Assembly: GCA_002319795.1 (NCBI GenBank)
Contig: DCFU01000004.1
Coordinates: forward strand, 1,019-65,018
Length of the DNA stretch: 64,000 nt
Direction: 5' to 3'
DNA from: Megamonas sp. UBA1796
Lineage (GTDB): Bacteria; Bacillota; Negativicutes; Selenomonadales; Selenomonadaceae
The position numbers and the translations under genes were made by a program. Positions 1-7,572 of this stretch are shown in pieces; positions within the stretch are counted from its first letter, which is position 1, and every line of letters starts with the position of its first letter. Below the pieces are notes generated by a model. The model had not been told where the DNA came from, ran no database searches, and saw nothing but the letters and a program-made list of their open reading frames with translations.

Positions 1-593
1 ATGGCAATGATCGTGAATGTCCATATAGCTTTAACCATTTCGGCTTTGCCTGTCTCATTCATTTCAGTACCACCCTGATCAGAGTCATCAGCAATCTTAT
101 CTAGGCCAGACATAACGTCATTTAATACAGGTTTTGCCTCTTTTTGATATAAAGCATATGCCTCTTGATTTTTATTTTGCATAGCCAGAGCGACTACTTG
201 ACCGATATTAGAACGAGATTTTTTCATAGTGTCTTTCATAGCGTTCATTTCATTAACTTGCGTTTCTGTCAATGATAACTGTTCATAAGCCGAGAAAATT
301 GTATCCATTTCTTTCCTTTTTTCAATAATATCAGCATTTAGTCTTTGACTTTCGCTACTATCGGTGGTTGCCATTAAAGCATATACATCTTCTATAATTT
401 GATGCAATAAAACTTTGTTTTTATAGGCCAATTGAATTTGTTTCACATTTGTTGTGTAAAGTTGATCCATTCGAAAGCTGCTTTGCTTTAAATCCATACT
501 GCCTGTCACAGATACCCCAATAATAGCAAAAACAAATACGGCAATTAAAACCGTTAATTTTTGCTTAACTTGTAACCGATCAAACCATTTCAT
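1..593 (-). CDS. Methyl-accepting chemotaxis protein, N-terminal part (runs off the left edge)
   Basis: This is the 5' portion of a chemotaxis receptor gene; the rest lies outside the window. The visible 197 residues begin with a short basic cytoplasmic segment (MKWFDRLQVKQK), then a transmembrane helix at about residues 13-32, then an extracytoplasmic segment of roughly 150 residues that is almost all charged and polar helix, as in four-helix-bundle (4HB_MCP) sensor domains. A second hydrophobic stretch (WTFTIIA) starts exactly where the window ends. The HAMP and methyl-accepting signalling domains are not seen, so the call rests on the N-terminal architecture. The ATG at 593 is preceded by an AAAAGGAG ribosome binding site. 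The ligand cannot be told from the sequence. Confidence 0.8.
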   Translation of the reverse strand, partial: MKWFDRLQVKQKLTVLIAVFVFAIIGVSVTGSMDLKQSSFRMDQLYTTNVKQIQLAYKNKVLLHQIIEDVYALMATTDSSESQRLNADIIEKRKEMDTIFSAYEQLSLTETQVNEMNAMKDTMKKSRSNIGQVVALAMQNKNQEAYALYQKEAKPVLNDVMSGLDKIADDSDQGGTEMNETGKAEMVKAIWTFTIIA

Positions 594-1194
594 ATAATTG
601 ACTCCTTTTTTAAGAATATACTAATATAATAAATACTATTTTATTATATTCTTTATTCTCGGAAAAAAAATGAAACCTATGTCCTTAATTTGTTTTTCAA
701 GAACTTTTTTTATTCGGCATCATTATTTGGAATAACCTCAAATAGTGTTTGTAATGAAAAAAAAGCGCTGGCCAGAAGTGGAAAATCACTTCTGGCGACA
801 GCCCCTTAATGTACGCACTCTCACATTTGACGAAAAAACGGCTGAATCATGGTACTAAGTTAATGATTCAGGTTATATAAACGGGATTGCAGCAATGCCT
901 TCGGCAAAATCAGGCAAAAAGCTTCTCTTCCCCTTAGTTTATGCTGTTTTATCGTTTTGAATAAATTATTGGAAGTAATGGTGGAAACCCAATGCCAGTA
1001 ATGCCAATCTCGGATATTAACTGTTTGAGGGAACCAGCCATGTAAAGAATCGTTGGAGCGAATTCCTTGCCTTTTGCCAAAAGAAATACGCTGAAGTGAA
1101 AATCCCTCAGCGTAAATTAACGAATCACATTCGCAGAATATACTATTTATGCAGTGCTTATCTGAAAAATAGTCTAACAGAACCGTCCCCTGGA
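594..1194. other. 600-bp stretch without a recognised gene
   Basis: The stretch between the receptor start and the GntR gene holds a terminator-like hairpin (see 757-796) and an open minus-strand frame of 118 codons (860-1216) that overlaps the end of the GntR gene. The frame has no clear ribosome binding site. Its second half (about residues 40-118) reads protein-like but I cannot place it; a decayed transposase tail is possible. An 8-bp inverted repeat (TGAATCAT at 843-850, ATGATTCA at 863-870) overlaps its stop. The motif AACAGAACCGTCCCC at 1176-1190 resembles sequence often seen beside IS200/RayT-type elements in Firmicutes (from memory). Confidence 0.4.
757..796 (-). terminator. Rho-independent terminator candidate
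   Basis: A perfect 10-bp stem (GCCAGAAGTG at 771-780, CACTTCTGGC at 787-796) with a 6-base loop is followed, in the minus-strand reading, by a run of eight T after a 6-base spacer. It could end transcripts coming from the GntR gene. Confidence 0.55.
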
Positions 1195-1980
1195 TTATTC
1201 CTTGAACACCATCCAACTCGTCGGCAGGTCATTGCGCAGCGTTACATGATAGCTGTAGCAATCGGCTCGATAGATATTGTAGGAGAACTCGACAAGCTCA
1301 TCACCGGCATAGGCCAGACGCTCCATGATAAGTACTGGCTCATGCTTCTTCAGACCCAGACATTCCAGTGCCTCCTTCGCGGCCGTACCAGCAAATATAT
1401 TCTGCTCTGCATGCGTCAAGCGAATGCCCAGATGCTTTTCCGCCGATTCATACAGCCCTACCCGCTTCAAATCATGCTTCATCAGCTCCAAGCCATATTC
1501 CTTTTTCCAGTAGCTGTTCACAAAGACAATTGGCTTATCGTTGAGCTGCTGCACCTTGCGAAAAAGAATTGCATCCGTCTCCGGCCATTCACGCAGCAAA
1601 GCATACTGCTTTTTCAGTGCATCCTCAATCTGCACCTCCCCAGCAAAAAGAAGTGCCGCCGATGGCTGATAACCCTTGGCGCGCATCTCATCAAAAAATC
1701 CCGTCAACCGCCCCAGTTGCTCCTTAATGGGTTCCTTGCGGATAAAAGTTCCCTTGCCCGGTGTCCGCTCAATCCAGCCCTCGTTCACCAGTTGCTTGAT
1801 TGCCCGCCGCACCGTAGTAGCGCTCACCTTATATCTCTCCATGATCTCACGGTCCGTCGGGAACATATCCCCAATACTCAAATTGCCCGACTGAATATAT
1901 TTGCGCAGTTCATTCGTCAGCTGATAATAAAGCTGTACGGGAACATCCTTATTCAACGCCATGCCAACCTTCTCCTTCAC
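1195..1980 (-). CDS. GntR-family (HutC/UTRA type) transcriptional regulator
   Basis: A 261-residue one-component regulator. Residues about 10-80 form a GntR winged helix-turn-helix (PTDREIMERYKVSATTVRRA followed by the wing IERTPGKGTFI); residues about 95-255 form a UTRA effector domain of the chorismate-lyase fold, which in this family binds small sugars, sugar phosphates or amino acids. It sits downstream of the sulfoquinovosidase on the same strand, separated by a terminator-like hairpin, so it probably has its own promoter (TATAAT at 2003-2008) and is the natural candidate for controlling the sulfoquinovose genes; that is inference. Two starts are possible: GTG at 1980 with AGGAG upstream, or ATG at 1962 with AAGGAG upstream. 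The effector is unknown; SQ, SF or a phosphorylated intermediate would fit. Confidence 0.88.
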   Translation of the reverse strand: MKEKVGMALNKDVPVQLYYQLTNELRKYIQSGNLSIGDMFPTDREIMERYKVSATTVRRAIKQLVNEGWIERTPGKGTFIRKEPIKEQLGRLTGFFDEMRAKGYQPSAALLFAGEVQIEDALKKQYALLREWPETDAILFRKVQQLNDKPIVFVNSYWKKEYGLELMKHDLKRVGLYESAEKHLGIRLTHAEQNIFAGTAAKEALECLGLKKHEPVLIMERLAYAGDELVEFSYNIYRADCYSYHVTLRNDLPTSWMVFKE

Positions 1981-2002
1981 TAAAAAACTCCTATTCTTAT
2001 GA

Positions 2003-2008
2003 ATTATA
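2003..2008 (-). promoter_or_regulatory. Extended -10 box for the GntR regulator
   Basis: In minus-strand reading the sequence is TGATATAAT, an extended -10 element ending 22 bp upstream of the GTG start. No good -35 box is seen 17 bp further upstream. Confidence 0.45.
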
Positions 2009-2044
2009 TCACATTCATACCATTCCGGCTATGATTGGCACGGG

Positions 2045-2086
2045 AAAAACAGGCAGCGACGTCTTTTCTTTAGACGCTGCTGCCTG
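2045..2086 (-). terminator. Terminator after the sulfoquinovosidase gene
   Basis: The 15-bp arms at 2050-2064 and 2072-2086 pair at 13 positions around a 7-base loop, followed on the minus strand by five T. It lies just past the stop of the sulfoquinovosidase gene and separates it from the regulator gene. Confidence 0.7.
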
Positions 2087-2113
2087 CCATAAAGCATTCT
2101 ATAGTTTATCCTA

Positions 2114-4129
2114 CTATTCTACATTTTTGATTTCCTTGAACAAATCTGTCCACGGGCTCCCCTTCCGATAAAACGCTGGTGTCTGCCCAATTGGCGCGGG
2201 AGCGGTAACACTTTGTCCACCACAGATTTCCTGCTCATTCCAAAGCTGTACCCAGGTCACGCCTGCCGGGAGATAGACCTTCCAGTCCTGCACACCCTGC
2301 TTATGCACCGGAGCCACCAGAAGATCTGGTCCAAAGAGATATGCGTCCTGAATATCATAGGTGTTTTTATCCTGCTCAAAATGGACAAACAGCGGAGGCT
2401 GCAGAGGATAGCCCTTGACTGCAGCCTCCTCGGCCAATGCATGCATATACGGTGACAGATGATTGTGGATGCGCGTCATATGTGCCAGATGAGCGAGCGT
2501 ACCGGCATCCTGATCAAACTGGAAATTCTCACTGGGCCGATTGCCTTCATGCGTGCGCATCATCGGGGTAAAGGCCGCCATATCCGTCCAACGCTCAAAC
2601 AGCTCCTTGGTGCGCCGATTGCCGAACAAGCTCGTATAGCCGCCGATGTCGCTATGATGATAGGCGTTGCCCAGGATACCGGAGGATAGTGCGCCACAAA
2701 TAACGGTATTGAGCCCGTCATGCCGTGAGAAGTCCACGGACTGATCACCCGCCCAAAGCATCGGACAGGAGGCCTGGCTACCCGTAAAGCCGGCACGCAT
2801 AAAGAATAGAATCTCGCCTGTCTTCCCGCGTTCAGCCACTGCCTCCGCATTAACTCTGGCCCAGAGCTCCGGCCAGGCGTTGTGCATGAATTTAGCCTCC
2901 ACCCCATTGCTCAGGAATACATTGTCAATCGGCAGATATTCACCAAAATCAGCCATCCATCCGGAAACCCCGAAATCAATCATATTCTTCTGCAGAATCT
3001 CCTGTTTGAACCATTCGCAGGCTTCCTGCTTCGTGAAATCAAGAATGCCACAATAAAATTCGCCAAAATCTACCAGCGCAGTTTTCCCTTTTCCATCAAG
3101 AGCAACCAGCCCCTTTTTCTCCGCTATTGGGAATAGCTCACCATCACTGCACAGATAGGGAGAGACATAAGCCATGAAACGCACATTTTTCGCACGCAGT
3201 TCCTTAATTTTTTTATCTAGATGTGGGTAACGCTTTTTTCCCCATTTCCAATCCCAAAAATTGCGTGTGCCAAAGGAGGTCATACGCACACCTGCCCAGT
3301 CCTCACTCCAAACAGCAGCCACTGGAATACCGCACGCAATCGCATGCTCTGCACGGGAAAAAGTATTCTCTTCGCCGCCTTTGAGTCCGAGAATCACGCC
3401 CTGATAAATCCATTCCGGCAGTCTGGGCTGCCGGCCAAAGCGCAGACTCAGAATTTCAATGAGCTCCAGATAGCTGCTGCCAACATAAAACTCGATAGCC
3501 TTAGGAATTGTCCAGGCCTGCAGTTCATGGAAGGCTGGATTTCTGAAATCAAAATCCGCATAGGCGGTTGTATCCATATGACAGGCATAATAGCGGGACG
3601 AAACAAAGGTCGGTTGTGGATAATTCGTATTGTAATAATCACCGCCCGCCTTGTTTTCGATATCTGATTGGAAGGTGATTTCTGTCGTTTTGTCACGGCC
3701 TACACCTGGCTCAGAGGTCCATAGCGGGAAATGTCTGCCACGGAGATTGAAATACGACATTTGCTCACCGCATCCCCATACCTTTTCCTCTGCCTCTGCA
3801 GGCAGGCGCAGCCAGAAACGATTCAGGCTGTCATCCTGACAAAAAAGCCTGAGAACACCAGCTCCTGCCGACGGACAACTCAGGCGGAGCAACAGTAAGG
3901 TCGAACCGCCCTCCTGTATCGAAAAAGCTACCTCATCGTCATGGATAACTGCATATTTTAACGGAATACGTTCTTCTACATAATCCTCAATATCAAAGTT
4001 TCCATGATAAATCTCCATTTTTTCCTGTCCACGACCAACAAAAACCATCGGCTCGGCTGTTGTATGGCGTAATAAGACCTTGCCCTCATGGCACAAGGTA
4101 AAGCCCTGCGCAATCTCTGTAAATTGCAT
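2114..4129 (-). CDS. yihQ: Sulfoquinovosidase (GH31, KERWY type)
   Basis: A 671-residue GH31 glycosidase predicted to release sulfoquinovose from alpha-sulfoquinovosides such as sulfoquinovosylglycerol. I aligned it by eye to E. coli YihQ from memory; whole blocks match, including WMADFGEYLP (nucleophile D394), WAGDQ (acid/base D462), FTPMMRTHEGNRP and HHSDIGGYT. The sulfonate-recognition set is K250, E276, R289, W292 and Y498, which is the KERWY subgroup known from Agrobacterium rather than the QQRWY subgroup of E. coli. The spacing of these residues matches the subgroup. There is no signal peptide, so the enzyme is cytoplasmic and intact sulfoquinovosides must be imported. ATG at 4129 has AAGGAG upstream. 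It is the last enzyme gene of the minus-strand operon and is followed by a terminator hairpin. Specificity is inferred; the GH31 assignment is firm. Confidence 0.92.
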   Translation of the reverse strand: MQFTEIAQGFTLCHEGKVLLRHTTAEPMVFVGRGQEKMEIYHGNFDIEDYVEERIPLKYAVIHDDEVAFSIQEGGSTLLLLRLSCPSAGAGVLRLFCQDDSLNRFWLRLPAEAEEKVWGCGEQMSYFNLRGRHFPLWTSEPGVGRDKTTEITFQSDIENKAGGDYYNTNYPQPTFVSSRYYACHMDTTAYADFDFRNPAFHELQAWTIPKAIEFYVGSSYLELIEILSLRFGRQPRLPEWIYQGVILGLKGGEENTFSRAEHAIACGIPVAAVWSEDWAGVRMTSFGTRNFWDWKWGKKRYPHLDKKIKELRAKNVRFMAYVSPYLCSDGELFPIAEKKGLVALDGKGKTALVDFGEFYCGILDFTKQEACEWFKQEILQKNMIDFGVSGWMADFGEYLPIDNVFLSNGVEAKFMHNAWPELWARVNAEAVAERGKTGEILFFMRAGFTGSQASCPMLWAGDQSVDFSRHDGLNTVICGALSSGILGNAYHHSDIGGYTSLFGNRRTKELFERWTDMAAFTPMMRTHEGNRPSENFQFDQDAGTLAHLAHMTRIHNHLSPYMHALAEEAAVKGYPLQPPLFVHFEQDKNTYDIQDAYLFGPDLLVAPVHKQGVQDWKVYLPAGVTWVQLWNEQEICGGQSVTAPAPIGQTPAFYRKGSPWTDLFKEIKNVE

Positions 4130-4164
4130 AGCCTGCTCCTTCCTATTTTCTATTCTAACAGTTT

Positions 4165-5025
4165 CTATCCCAATACCTTGAAAACTGCATTACAGTCCTC
4201 TTTGCCATATCCAGCCTTCGAGGCCTGCTCGTAAAAGTCCTGAGCCAGCTGGGTGAAATTCGCCTGATAGCCCCATTCTGCTGCCATCTCGCAGCCCAGG
4301 CGCACATCCTTGAGTGCGAGATCTACACCAAACTTATTGGCAAAATCACGTTGCCGAATTTCTGTACCCCGCATCTGCAACTGCGCCGAATTTGCGCCAG
4401 TCTCAGCAAGCAGTTTCTGAAACTGCTTGCCATCCAGGCCGGCCGTCTCTGCCAGATGGATACCCTCCGCCAGCACGGCTAGGTTCGTCATGCCAATCAT
4501 ATTGCTAATGAGCTTAAATGCATAAGCTTGGCGAACACCGCCCAGATAATAAATTGGGCTGCCAACGATCTCAAGTACCGGCTTCAGAGAGTCGAATACT
4601 GCCATATCGCCGCCAGCAAATATTGGCTGCTCAGCCTTTTCTGCCTGTGCCGGTCCTTTGCCAAGCGGACAAGCCAGAAATCTGATGCCGCGTTCTTTTG
4701 CATAATTCTCGACTGTCTCTGCCGTCTTCGGGTCGATAGTACTCACATCAATATAGGCACTGCCCCTCTTCATATGGTTCAGCAGACAATCCTCACCGAC
4801 CATCGTTCCCAAAATATGCTTTGGCAGCGGCAGGCTTGTGAAAACAATATCACAGTCGCTGAGCTCCTGCGCATTTTTCACCGCATGACCGCTTGTGCCA
4901 ACAGACAACGTACGGTCAATACTCGCCTGCTGCAAATCAAAAACCGCCACATCCTTGCCAGCGCGGATCAGATTCCGCGCCAACGCTCCTCCCATAAGAC
5001 CTAAACCGATATATCCTATTTTCAT
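4165..5025 (-). CDS. HIBADH-family reductase, candidate sulfolactaldehyde reductase
   Basis: A 286-residue 3-hydroxyisobutyrate dehydrogenase family enzyme. The N-terminus carries the dinucleotide-binding motif GLGLMGGALARNL (residues about 7-19), and the conserved catalytic lysine lies in KLISNMIGM. The usual SGG substrate-binding motif of the family is replaced by PLGKGPAQA, as E. coli YihU also replaces it (GRTSAN). In the context of a sulfoquinovosidase, a kinase and an aldolase, the likely reaction is reduction of 3-sulfolactaldehyde to 2,3-dihydroxypropane-1-sulfonate (DHPS), which regenerates NAD+ during fermentation. The start was set at ATG 5025 because an AAAGGAG box precedes it; a longer in-frame reading to 5082 would overlap the small upstream ORF. 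The family is certain, the substrate is inferred. Confidence 0.8.
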   Translation of the reverse strand: MKIGYIGLGLMGGALARNLIRAGKDVAVFDLQQASIDRTLSVGTSGHAVKNAQELSDCDIVFTSLPLPKHILGTMVGEDCLLNHMKRGSAYIDVSTIDPKTAETVENYAKERGIRFLACPLGKGPAQAEKAEQPIFAGGDMAVFDSLKPVLEIVGSPIYYLGGVRQAYAFKLISNMIGMTNLAVLAEGIHLAETAGLDGKQFQKLLAETGANSAQLQMRGTEIRQRDFANKFGVDLALKDVRLGCEMAAEWGYQANFTQLAQDFYEQASKAGYGKEDCNAVFKVLG

Positions 5026-5045
5026 GCCAATCTCCTTTTCCTTTA

Positions 5046-5201
5046 TCAATATACGAAAGTGCGTATACCCATGAATTTGCACATCATTTCCAGTGTGCCT
5101 GTCACATCGCCATAGGCAACAACAAAATTAGGCTTACAACTATCCTGAACAAAGGCCTTAATTCTTTCTACTATCTTCTTACTCTTAGGAAAATACAACA
5201 T
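5046..5201 (-). CDS. Small ORF of 51 residues inside the sulfoquinovose operon, function unknown
   Basis: This short frame fills the gap between the kinase stop (5205) and the reductase start (5025). Its ATG lies 4 bases after the kinase stop and its TGA 20 bases before the reductase start, so spacing is that of an operon member. The protein starts MLYFPKSKKIVERIKAFVQD and ends in a C-terminal half containing YGDVTGTLEMMCKFMG. Composition is that of a folded soluble protein, with no signal or membrane segment. The ribosome binding site is weak (GGAAGA), so translation may be coupled to the kinase. I do not recognise the family. It could be a real small protein or the residue of a larger lost gene. 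Confidence 0.55.
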   Translation of the reverse strand: MLYFPKSKKIVERIKAFVQDSCKPNFVVAYGDVTGTLEMMCKFMGIRTFVY

Positions 5202-5204
5202 TGA

Positions 5205-6458
5205 TTAAATCTTCCCTGACTTCTTAAAATTATCATCGAGACTTTCCATAAAATCTGCCAAAGACAAATACTTATATTCCCAAGGCCCCACAATAGGACG
5301 AAGCCAATCTAAAAACTCCTGTGTTACCTGCTTATGCTGCGGATTATAGAATTTTTCCGGCACACATTTTTCCTTGCCGCCGACCTCTCCCAACGGCAAA
5401 AGCGTATAGCCATGCTGCTGCGGATGGCAGCACACCATGTTGCCATCTTTCTTGGTGTTTAGTGCTTGTACAGCACTGCAGCCAATTTTATATGCCAACT
5501 TTTCATCCACTGATGAGCGCATAGGACCGAAGCTGCGCTGTGCCATAGTCAAATTCTGACATCTCGCCCGAACCCCGAGGTTCTGTCCCACCATATCTGC
5601 CAGATAGGCCGAAGCACCACCATAAATTTTGCTGCCGGCTGTCAGCTCTGCAAAGGGCGCATTGCCTATTGGAACCCCGCATGCATCATGGATTCCTTCG
5701 CCAATCACAGCTACAGCAAAGCCGAAGCGCTCATACACCTGCCGGATCTCCCGCAGAAATTCTTCTTCATCAAAATTCTGCTCTGGCAGATAAATCAGAT
5801 GCGGCGCCGTAGCCTCACCATGCCGTGCCAGGGCAGACGCCGCAGCCAGCCAGCCGGCAGAGCGGCCCATCACTTCAATGATTCGGACCTGCTCAAAGGT
5901 TTTCATGGTCTCCAGATCGATGCTGATATCCAGGACCGCCTGTGCTATATAACGGGCTGCGCTGCCAAAACCCGGTGCATACTCGATGCCTTCAAGATCA
6001 TTGTCCACGGTCTTTGGAGCTCCGATGACCTGCAGCATCAGCCCCTGCGCCTCGGCAGATTCCCGGATTTTCTGTGCAGCATACATTGTCCCATTGCCGC
6101 CGATCATCACAAGAGCATCCATCCCCTGCTGTACCAGTTTTCTAGGAATCTCCTCAAAGAGCTTTTTAGTTAGGAATAAACGACTGGAGCCTAAAAACGC
6201 TCCCGGTGTTGCCCTCAGACGCTGCAGGTCTATATATTCCATGTAGGAAAGCTCATATTTTGCATCCGCAAGCAAGCCCTCAAAAGCATTCTGATACCCC
6301 CAGACCTGCTGCCTTGCCTTTTGTGCTTCCTGCACAACTCCGGCCAAAGTGCTGTTGATAACCGCACTGCTGCCGCCGGTCTGCACGACGGCCAGCGAGC
6401 GGGGATATTGTCCCGTGCTTCTTCTACTGCCTGTTTTTTCTGCTTTTGCTATATTCAT
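5205..6458 (-). CDS. PFK-family kinase, candidate 6-deoxy-6-sulfofructose kinase
   Basis: A 417-residue phosphofructokinase-superfamily enzyme of the clade with TGGSSAVIN-type N-termini, PKTVDND (residues 148-154) and APGFGSAAR. In a sulfoglycolytic operon it would phosphorylate sulfofructose at C1. The donor is unclear: lysine 149 in PKTVDND is the position typical of PPi-dependent enzymes, while GGNGT (120-124) has glycine where PPi enzymes have aspartate, and asparagine where the family usually has a magnesium-binding aspartate (D103 of E. coli PfkA). E. coli uses an unrelated PfkB-type kinase (YihV) for this step. The gene lies 18 bp after the aldolase stop with GGGAGAG upstream of its ATG. 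An ordinary PPi-type phosphofructokinase is the main alternative. Confidence 0.82.
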   Translation of the reverse strand: MNIAKAEKTGSRRSTGQYPRSLAVVQTGGSSAVINSTLAGVVQEAQKARQQVWGYQNAFEGLLADAKYELSYMEYIDLQRLRATPGAFLGSSRLFLTKKLFEEIPRKLVQQGMDALVMIGGNGTMYAAQKIRESAEAQGLMLQVIGAPKTVDNDLEGIEYAPGFGSAARYIAQAVLDISIDLETMKTFEQVRIIEVMGRSAGWLAAASALARHGEATAPHLIYLPEQNFDEEEFLREIRQVYERFGFAVAVIGEGIHDACGVPIGNAPFAELTAGSKIYGGASAYLADMVGQNLGVRARCQNLTMAQRSFGPMRSSVDEKLAYKIGCSAVQALNTKKDGNMVCCHPQQHGYTLLPLGEVGGKEKCVPEKFYNPQHKQVTQEFLDWLRPIVGPWEYKYLSLADFMESLDDNFKKSGKI

Positions 6459-6476
6459 AACTGAAACTCTCCCGTC

Positions 6477-7322
6477 TTAATACTTTTTCCAACCCTCGGC
6501 AAAGAAATCCAAATCAGCAGCAACGACTTCTGAAACTGCCTGCTTGACCTTCTGCGGCACGCCAATCAGGTCATAGCTTTGGGTGTCGTTGCTGTGTTCG
6601 CGTACAAAGGTATCCATATACGCCCGCTTGATTTCCGTACCAATATTAACCTTCTTCATTCCCAGTGAAACCGCTTTGGCAAACTGGGCAGCCTCCAGGC
6701 CCGTACCGCCATGCAATACCAGTGGTGTTGCCGTCAACGCCGCACTCTTTTCGACGACCTCAAAATGGAGCTTTGGAATCCCTTTGTATAGACCATGTGC
6801 ATTGCCAATAGAAACAGCCAGCGCATCCACATCTGTCTTCTCGGCAAATATAGGCACATCGGCTGGATTCGTAAGCTTTAGTTCCGAGGATTCTCCATCC
6901 TCGATACCCGCCAGAGCACCCAACTCTGCTTCAACCGATACACCAACAGCATGCGCCGCTGCAACCACCTGCTTGGTAAGCGAAATATTCTCCTCAAAAG
7001 GAAGCGCAGAGCCATCAATCATGACAGCACTAAAACCCAGACGAATTGCCTTCATGCACGAAGCAAAATCCTTTGCATGATCCAGGAAAACCGCCGCCGG
7101 TACACTGGCCTTTTCGGCCAGATGAACCATGATACGACCCACCTCATCATTACCTTGACGGTTTAAGACACCGGCGCCGATCATCATAATGACCGGCCTT
7201 CCGACACGCTCAGCACCGGCAATAATTCCCTGTGCCGAAAATAAATCATACGTACTAAAGGCACCTACAGCTCCCAAATTTTTATGGATACACAATAAAT
7301 CTTTCAAATTTATAATTGACAT
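6477..7322 (-). CDS. Class II aldolase, candidate sulfofructose-1-phosphate aldolase
   Basis: A 281-residue zinc-dependent class II fructose-bisphosphate aldolase family protein. The metal and phosphate motifs are visible: DH at 81-82 (VFLDHAKD), the EAELG block at 131-135, GNAHGLYKG with H176, and LHGGTGL with H204. In this operon the expected reaction is retro-aldol cleavage of sulfofructose-1-phosphate into DHAP and 3-sulfolactaldehyde; E. coli uses a class I enzyme (YihT) instead. Start ATG 7322 was chosen over an in-frame codon at 7373 because homology begins at MSIINLKDLL and a GAGG box precedes it. The gene is first in a tight run aldolase-kinase-small ORF-reductase-sulfoquinovosidase. 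A tagatose- or fructose-bisphosphate aldolase is the alternative on sequence alone. Confidence 0.85.
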   Translation of the reverse strand: MSIINLKDLLCIHKNLGAVGAFSTYDLFSAQGIIAGAERVGRPVIMMIGAGVLNRQGNDEVGRIMVHLAEKASVPAAVFLDHAKDFASCMKAIRLGFSAVMIDGSALPFEENISLTKQVVAAAHAVGVSVEAELGALAGIEDGESSELKLTNPADVPIFAEKTDVDALAVSIGNAHGLYKGIPKLHFEVVEKSAALTATPLVLHGGTGLEAAQFAKAVSLGMKKVNIGTEIKRAYMDTFVREHSNDTQSYDLIGVPQKVKQAVSEVVAADLDFFAEGWKKY

Positions 7323-7411
7323 ATAAACCTCACATTCCGTCGCTATTGTTTGCGACATAAATAATAAAAACAAAGCTGCGACCAGATCGTATGTACTATA
7401 GTTAAATTAGA

Positions 7412-7529
7412 GAGAAGATATAAAACACAGAGATGTAGTCTTCTTAATCAATTCAAAGCTGTATAGGCTGCTTAAAGTTGGCCTTTTCAATATGCAATGA
7501 ATTGATAAGTTTTTACGATATATCTTCTC
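7412..7529. repeat. Nested inverted repeats upstream of the aldolase gene
   Basis: An outer 11-bp perfect inverted repeat (GAGAAGATATA at 7412-7422, TATATCTTCTC at 7519-7529) encloses an inner one (ATCAATTC at 7447-7454, GAATTGAT at 7498-7505). Together they occupy most of the 250-bp gap between the dehydrogenase stop and the aldolase start. They could be paired operator sites, a structured leader or a small decayed element. Confidence 0.45.
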
Positions 7530-7572
7530 ATATACAATGGCAATCATATCGCATATTCTGGCATATTTAAAC

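Noticed and set aside
1096..1983. Plus-strand frame of 295 codons
   Set aside because: It is antisense to the GntR regulator, whose domains are unmistakable on the other strand; no ribosome binding site and no family resemblance.
4165..5025. Ordinary 3-hydroxyisobutyrate dehydrogenase of valine breakdown
   Set aside because: The substrate motif differs from the usual SGG form and no valine-degradation genes are present, whereas all neighbours fit sulfosugar use.
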